25,143 nucleotides of DNA from assembly GCA_963601915.1 (NCBI GenBank), contig CAVCGL010000028.1, forward strand, positions 1-25,143. The letters run 5' to 3'. A program made the translations under genes and the position numbers. Source of the DNA: Butyricicoccus_A sp963601915 (GTDB lineage Bacteria; Bacillota; Clostridia; Oscillospirales; Butyricicoccaceae). The notes beneath the pieces are model-generated. The model did not search any database, was not told the DNA's origin, and was given only the letters and a program-made list of their open reading frames with translations. Of the stretch, positions 22,224 through 25,143 are shown piece by piece (position 1 is the stretch's first letter; every line of letters starts with the position of its first letter).

Positions 22224-22994
22224 ATGCCGAATAAAGTAGAGATCTGCGGAATCAATACTTCCCGCCTGGAAGTGTTGTCCGCTGAGGAAACCGATGCCCT
22301 GCTGCGCCGCAGTGTCAAAGGAGACCGCGCCGCCCGCGACCGCCTGATCTCATGCAATCTGCGGCTCGTCCTTCGCGTCATCCAGCGCTTTTCCGGCCGT
22401 GGAGAGAGCATGGATGATTTATTTCAGGTCGGATGTATCGGTCTCATGAAATCCATCGACAATTTCAACGTCGAGCTAAACGTCCGATTTTCCACCTATG
22501 CGGTTCCGATGATTATCGGAGAAATCCGGCGATACCTGCGCGACAACAGCTCGATCCGTGTCTCCCGCTCCATGCGTGACACCGCCTATCGCGCCCTGCA
22601 GGCAAAAGAAGCATTTGTCAACGCCAATCAGCGCGAACCGACAATTGAAGAGCTGTCCCGCGCCATGCAGGTTCCGCGAGAGGATATTGTCTTTGCGCTG
22701 GATGCCATTCTCGATCCGGTCTCTTTATATGAACCGGTATTCGAGAGCGGCGGCGATGCGGTCTACGTCATGGATCAGGTCGGAGACACCAAAAATACCG
22801 ATGAGCACTGGTTGGAACAAATCGCGCTGAAAGAAGCCATGCAGCAATTGTCTCCGCGCGAACAAAACATTCTGCGACTGCGCTTTTTTGAAGGCCGCAC
22901 GCAAATGGAAGTTGCCAATGAAATCCATATTTCCCAGGCGCAGGTATCCCGCTTGGAAAAAAGCGCCCTTTCCCGCATCCGAAAACAAATTTAA
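22224..22994 (+). CDS. sigG: Late forespore sporulation sigma factor SigG
   Basis: The 256-residue protein begins MPNKVEICGINTS, the hallmark N-terminus of sigma-G, and continues with NLRLVLRVIQRFSGRGE, DDLFQVGCIGLMKSIDNF, FSTYAVPMIIGEIRRYLRDN and IRVSRSMRDTAYRALQ (region 2 and 3), DPVSLYEPVFESGGDAVYVM, and the region 4 helix QMEVANEIHISQAQVSRLEK. It directs late transcription in the forespore. AGGAGG precedes the ATG at 22224; the longer frame to 22128 includes the promoter and is rejected. It stands alone here, without the spoIIGA-sigE genes that precede it in many Firmicutes. Its presence supports an endospore-forming lineage. Confidence 0.95.
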   Translation: MPNKVEICGINTSRLEVLSAEETDALLRRSVKGDRAARDRLISCNLRLVLRVIQRFSGRGESMDDLFQVGCIGLMKSIDNFNVELNVRFSTYAVPMIIGEIRRYLRDNSSIRVSRSMRDTAYRALQAKEAFVNANQREPTIEELSRAMQVPREDIVFALDAILDPVSLYEPVFESGGDAVYVMDQVGDTKNTDEHWLEQIALKEAMQQLSPREQNILRLRFFEGRTQMEVANEIHISQAQVSRLEKSALSRIRKQI

Positions 22995-23011
22995 CTCTGT
23001 CCGTTTCGTCC

Positions 23012-23040
23012 TTGACAGATGATTTCCCCTCCGCTATCCT
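23012..23040 (+). promoter_or_regulatory. Sigma-A promoter of cbiK
   Basis: TTGACA (23012-23017) and TATCCT (23035-23040) are 17 bp apart, beginning 17 bp after the sigG stop. cbiK is therefore transcribed independently of sigG. Confidence 0.75.
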
Positions 23041-23056
23041 AAAGATAATCTTAGGA
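23037..23056. promoter_or_regulatory. Candidate operator dyad at the cbiK start site
   Basis: TCCTAA (23037-23042) and TTAGGA (23051-23056) form an inverted repeat overlapping the -10 and the predicted transcription start, with GAT / ATC partly symmetric inside. The position fits a repressor site, for example a metal-responsive regulator; the regulator is unknown. No cobalamin riboswitch is seen. Confidence 0.4.
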
Positions 23057-23076
23057 ATCGGAGGGTATATTTTTAT

Positions 23077-23826
23077 ATGAAGCAAGCAATTGTTGTTGTC
23101 AGCTTCGGAACATCTGTTCCGGAGGCGATGCAGGCGATTGAAAACATCGAACGCACCGCCGAGCAGGTCTGCGGACAGCCGGTATACCGAGCCTTCACCT
23201 CACGAATCATTCGCCGCAAGCTGCTCAAACGCGACGGCATGGATATTCCCGACCCGCACGCGCTGTTTGAACAGCTGTGCAAGCAGTACGAGCGCATTAC
23301 CTGTCTGACGACCCACGTCATTCCCGGCATTGAATACGAGCAGCTGTGCGCAGACGCCGCATCGTTCCCGCAGGTGCACATCGCCCATCCATTATTATGG
23401 TCAGAATCCGATTACGATACCTGTGTCCACGCGGTCATGCAGCAGGTTCCGCCGTACGCGCCGCACGAAGCGCTGCTTCTGATGGGACACGGCACGGAGC
23501 ATTTTGCCAATGCGGCATACTGTGAGCTGGAACACAAATTCCGCACAGCCGGTCACTCTCACGTGTACGTCGGCACCGTAGAAGGCTACCCCCAGCTGGA
23601 CAGCATTATTCCTCAACTGCAAGCCGCCAAAATCCAAAAGATCCTGCTCATGCCGTTTATGATTGTCGCCGGAGACCATGCCCGCAACGACCTTTCTGGA
23701 GACGGACCGGACAGTTGGAAAAGCCAGCTCGAAGCACTTGGTTTCGAGACCCAAACGATATTGACCGGACTCGGCGAGATCCCGGAAATAGCGAAAAAAT
23801 TCGCAGCGCATATTCAGGAAGTGTGA
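23077..23826 (+). CDS. cbiK: Anaerobic sirohydrochlorin cobaltochelatase (CbiK-type)
   Basis: The 249-residue class II chelatase inserts a metal, normally cobalt, into sirohydrochlorin early in anaerobic B12 synthesis. Seen: VVVSFGTSVPEAM (6-18), TTHVIPGIEYEQL (78-90), GHGTEHFANAAY (137-148; H138) and PFMIVAGDHARNDLSG (193-208; H201), the usual metal-contact histidines. No signal peptide, so it acts in the cytoplasm. GGAGGG lies 11 bases before the ATG, longer than ideal. No other cobalamin genes are nearby, so iron insertion for siroheme or another metal remains possible. A lipoprotein gene follows 6 bp after the stop. Confidence 0.9.
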   Translation: MKQAIVVVSFGTSVPEAMQAIENIERTAEQVCGQPVYRAFTSRIIRRKLLKRDGMDIPDPHALFEQLCKQYERITCLTTHVIPGIEYEQLCADAASFPQVHIAHPLLWSESDYDTCVHAVMQQVPPYAPHEALLLMGHGTEHFANAAYCELEHKFRTAGHSHVYVGTVEGYPQLDSIIPQLQAAKIQKILLMPFMIVAGDHARNDLSGDGPDSWKSQLEALGFETQTILTGLGEIPEIAKKFAAHIQEV

Positions 23827-23832
23827 TGATTC

Positions 23833-24315
23833 ATGAAACGCAACTATAGCTTTTTACTATCTATCACACTTTTAGCAATATTGCTGTTGTCCGGCTGTTC
23901 TTCCGGTTCGTCTGACGTGTCTTCTGCTCTTGTATCAACAGACAAGATGCAGCTCATTGATTCTCAAACCGTATACCCCAATCCGCAAGACACCGCAGCC
24001 AAAGAGGATCGCGTCTATTACACCGTCGACGTGTATCAGGATACAGACCATACCATCCTTGTTCAAGCGGATTCCAATTTCAAACTGTTTGAGAAAACGC
24101 AGTATACTGTTGACTTCGATCAGGCTATTGCAAAAACTGATATATCCATCAAATGGACAACACTCATGGGCAGCACGGAACCCTCCCAAGACGACGAACT
24201 GGCAGTCGCGGATATTTCCCTCTCACACAACGGAACCGTATTCAGCGAAAAGAAAATCAATTTTGTCACCAAAGCCATTGACATCATTGTCGATACCATA
24301 GACAAAAATACGTAG
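23833..24315 (+). CDS. Lipoprotein of unknown function downstream of cbiK
   Basis: The 160-residue protein has a basic start (MKRNYSF), a hydrophobic core and the lipobox LLSGC with Cys at residue 22, then a Ser-rich linker. The mature part (about 38-160) is acidic with alternating strands (DRVYYTVDVYQDTDHTILVQ, VADISLSHNGTVFS) and resembles no family I can name. It begins 6 bp after the cbiK stop with only a weak ribosome site (GGAAGTG about 12 bases away), so translation may depend on cbiK. That pairing could hint at a role in metal or tetrapyrrole handling, which is inference. A terminator follows. Confidence 0.75.
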   Translation: MKRNYSFLLSITLLAILLLSGCSSGSSDVSSALVSTDKMQLIDSQTVYPNPQDTAAKEDRVYYTVDVYQDTDHTILVQADSNFKLFEKTQYTVDFDQAIAKTDISIKWTTLMGSTEPSQDDELAVADISLSHNGTVFSEKKINFVTKAIDIIVDTIDKNT

Positions 24316-24316
24316 A

Positions 24317-24350
24317 AAAAAGCCTGTATCCCAACGGAATACAGGCTTTT
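24317..24350. terminator. Bidirectional terminator
   Basis: AAAAGCCTGTAT (24318-24329) pairs with ATACAGGCTTTT (24339-24350) around a 9-base loop: a 12-bp stem with A and T tracts on its outer ends. It serves both the cbiK-lipoprotein unit (+) and the convergent flavin-reductase-like gene (-). Confidence 0.9.
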
Positions 24351-24377
24351 CTCTACAATAATGGTACAGAGTTAATA

Positions 24378-24881
24378 TTACTTTTCCTGTGCGGCGGCAA
24401 CCTTAGCGTATCCGTTCCATGCAAACAGTGCTTCTTTGCTTTCGTCGGCAAGCATTTTGTCGATGTTGCAGAGGTACAGGTAGTGATCGCCGGACTCAAC
24501 AGTTTTCTCCAGCGTGACCTCAAAGGCAATGCGGCAATCCTCGGGAATCTGAATGTCTGTCCCCTCAATGCTCTGCAAAGCAATAGGTGTTTCTGCCAGT
24601 TTGTCCTTTTTACCGCCGTTCGCGCTGCCGTAGGCCATAACTGCGTCTTTCAGGCTGACACCGGGAGCTGCCAAAACAGCCTTGCCGGTTCTGCGGATGT
24701 TTTCACCGCTGTTGGCTGCCTTACCCATAGCAAAGGCCAGCATGGGCGGGTTAAAAGAGGCATACATGAAGAAAGATACGGGTGCCATATTCAGCTTGCC
24801 GTCCTCTTTCTTTGTGCAGACCAGTACCAGCGGATCGGGAGAAGTCAGAGCAGTTGCCTGACCGATGTTAATTTCTTTCAT
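24378..24881 (-). CDS. Flavin reductase-like FMN-binding split-barrel protein
   Basis: The 167-residue protein fits the flavin reductase / DIM6-NTAB family: PLVLVCTKKEDGKLNMAPVS (17-36), PPMLAFAMGKAANSGENIR (45-63) and the later HYLYLCNIDKML strand. Such proteins bind FMN and act in reduction of flavins or small electrophiles; the substrate is not visible. AAAGGAG precedes the ATG. It is divergent from an HxlR-type regulator, a common arrangement in which the regulator senses redox or electrophile stress and controls the enzyme; that control is inferred. Confidence 0.85.
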   Translation of the reverse strand: MKEINIGQATALTSPDPLVLVCTKKEDGKLNMAPVSFFMYASFNPPMLAFAMGKAANSGENIRRTGKAVLAAPGVSLKDAVMAYGSANGGKKDKLAETPIALQSIEGTDIQIPEDCRIAFEVTLEKTVESGDHYLYLCNIDKMLADESKEALFAWNGYAKVAAAQEK

Positions 24882-24937
24882 AGCAAAATCTCCTTTGGAC
24901 TTTTTTGCCGGAACGCTTGATTCCGTTCGGTAGTTTT

Positions 24938-24965
24938 ATTATACTAAGAGCGGATATTAAATCAA
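24938..24965 (-). promoter_or_regulatory. Promoter of the flavin-reductase-like gene
   Basis: On the minus strand TTGATT (24965-24960) and a perfect TATAAT (24943-24938) are 16 bp apart. The leader after it contains an imperfect hairpin CCGAACG / CG(T)TCCGG (24908-24930). Confidence 0.75.
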
Positions 24966-24992
24966 GTACGCAGATTATTCTGACTGAGTACG
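24965..24992. repeat. AGTACG direct repeat, candidate HxlR operator
   Basis: AGTACG occurs at 24965-24970 and again at 24987-24992, 22 bp apart (about two helical turns), between the divergent genes. The first copy abuts the -35 of the reductase promoter, the second lies just before TATCAT (24996-25001), a possible -10 for the regulator. Binding by the HxlR-type protein is inferred. Confidence 0.4.
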
Positions 24993-25018
24993 AAATATCA
25001 TACCAAAGGAGCGATTCA

Positions 25019-25143
25019 ATGAGCAAAGAAATGTCTTATGCGGAATATATGGAGCTTGTTCATAACGGCATTACCACGCAGGCCGGAAATTGCCCTGTGA
25101 CACCGCTTTTGGAAATGCTGCAAGGCCGCTGGAAGTTTCAAAT
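25019..25143 (+). CDS. HxlR-family transcriptional regulator, N-terminal fragment
   Basis: The visible 41 residues begin MSKEMSYAEYMELVHNG and reach CPVTPLLEMLQGRWKFQ, the signature opening of HxlR/DUF24 winged-helix regulators (Cys, then xxGxWK). That cysteine, C24, is the redox- or electrophile-sensing residue in several characterised members. AAAGGAG precedes the ATG. The gene runs off the window. Confidence 0.85.
   Translation, partial: MSKEMSYAEYMELVHNGITTQAGNCPVTPLLEMLQGRWKFQ

Noticed and set aside
22995..23076. Cobalamin riboswitch before cbiK
   Set aside because: The spacer is only about 82 bp and filled by a sigma-A promoter and a dyad; there is no room for a B12 aptamer.

Overview
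The window looks like a piece of chromosome from an endospore-forming, probably anaerobic Firmicute of class Clostridia, plausibly an Oscillospirales / Butyricicoccaceae-type gut bacterium (lineage is inference). Reasons: strong AGGAGG-type ribosome sites, sigma-A promoters with 17-bp spacing, a sporulation sigma factor (SigG) behind a sigma-F-like promoter, AddAB rather than RecBCD, a CbiK-type anaerobic cobalt chelatase, and moderately GC-rich core genes. Gene identities come from reading protein motifs; no database search was possible.

Layout. (1) 1-176: the end of an IS3/IS150-type insertion sequence, stopping about 20 bp past the end of the folate operon. (2) 196-4137, minus strand: a compact folate operon read from a good promoter at 4109-4137: a DHFR-FolC fusion, an HD-domain phosphohydrolase, folP and a folB-folK fusion, with 4-8 bp overlaps at two junctions. 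(3) 4193-7620, plus strand: an ECF sigma factor, overlapped by a membrane-anchored DUF4367 protein, followed by an AT-rich accessory stretch with a small secreted protein, a second secreted protein that appears to start at AUA, and a 36-residue membrane peptide; then a lipoprotein. (4) 7630-8718, plus strand: a small membrane protein and a nitroreductase, each with its own promoter and terminator. (5) 8766-21728, minus strand: a long housekeeping block, addB-addA, rpmE, hflX, yigZ-like, dnaG, rpoD and a dCMP deaminase. (6) 21781-22106, minus strand: a tRNA-Phe/tRNA-Gly unit with promoter and terminator. (7) 22156-24350, plus strand: sigG, then cbiK with a downstream lipoprotein. (8) 24378-25143: a flavin-reductase-like protein divergent from an HxlR-type regulator that runs off the window.

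How the genes work together. The folate operon covers dihydroneopterin to tetrahydrofolate (polyglutamate); GTP cyclohydrolase and pABA genes are not in the window, and the HD protein is a candidate for the poorly known dephosphorylation step. dnaG-rpoD is the conserved macromolecular-synthesis pair. AddAB repairs double-strand breaks. The ECF sigma, its membrane partner and the small exported proteins look like one envelope-response module whose far end was replaced or imported. No CRISPR array, prophage or riboswitch was recognised, and no stretch over 300 bases lacks a gene.
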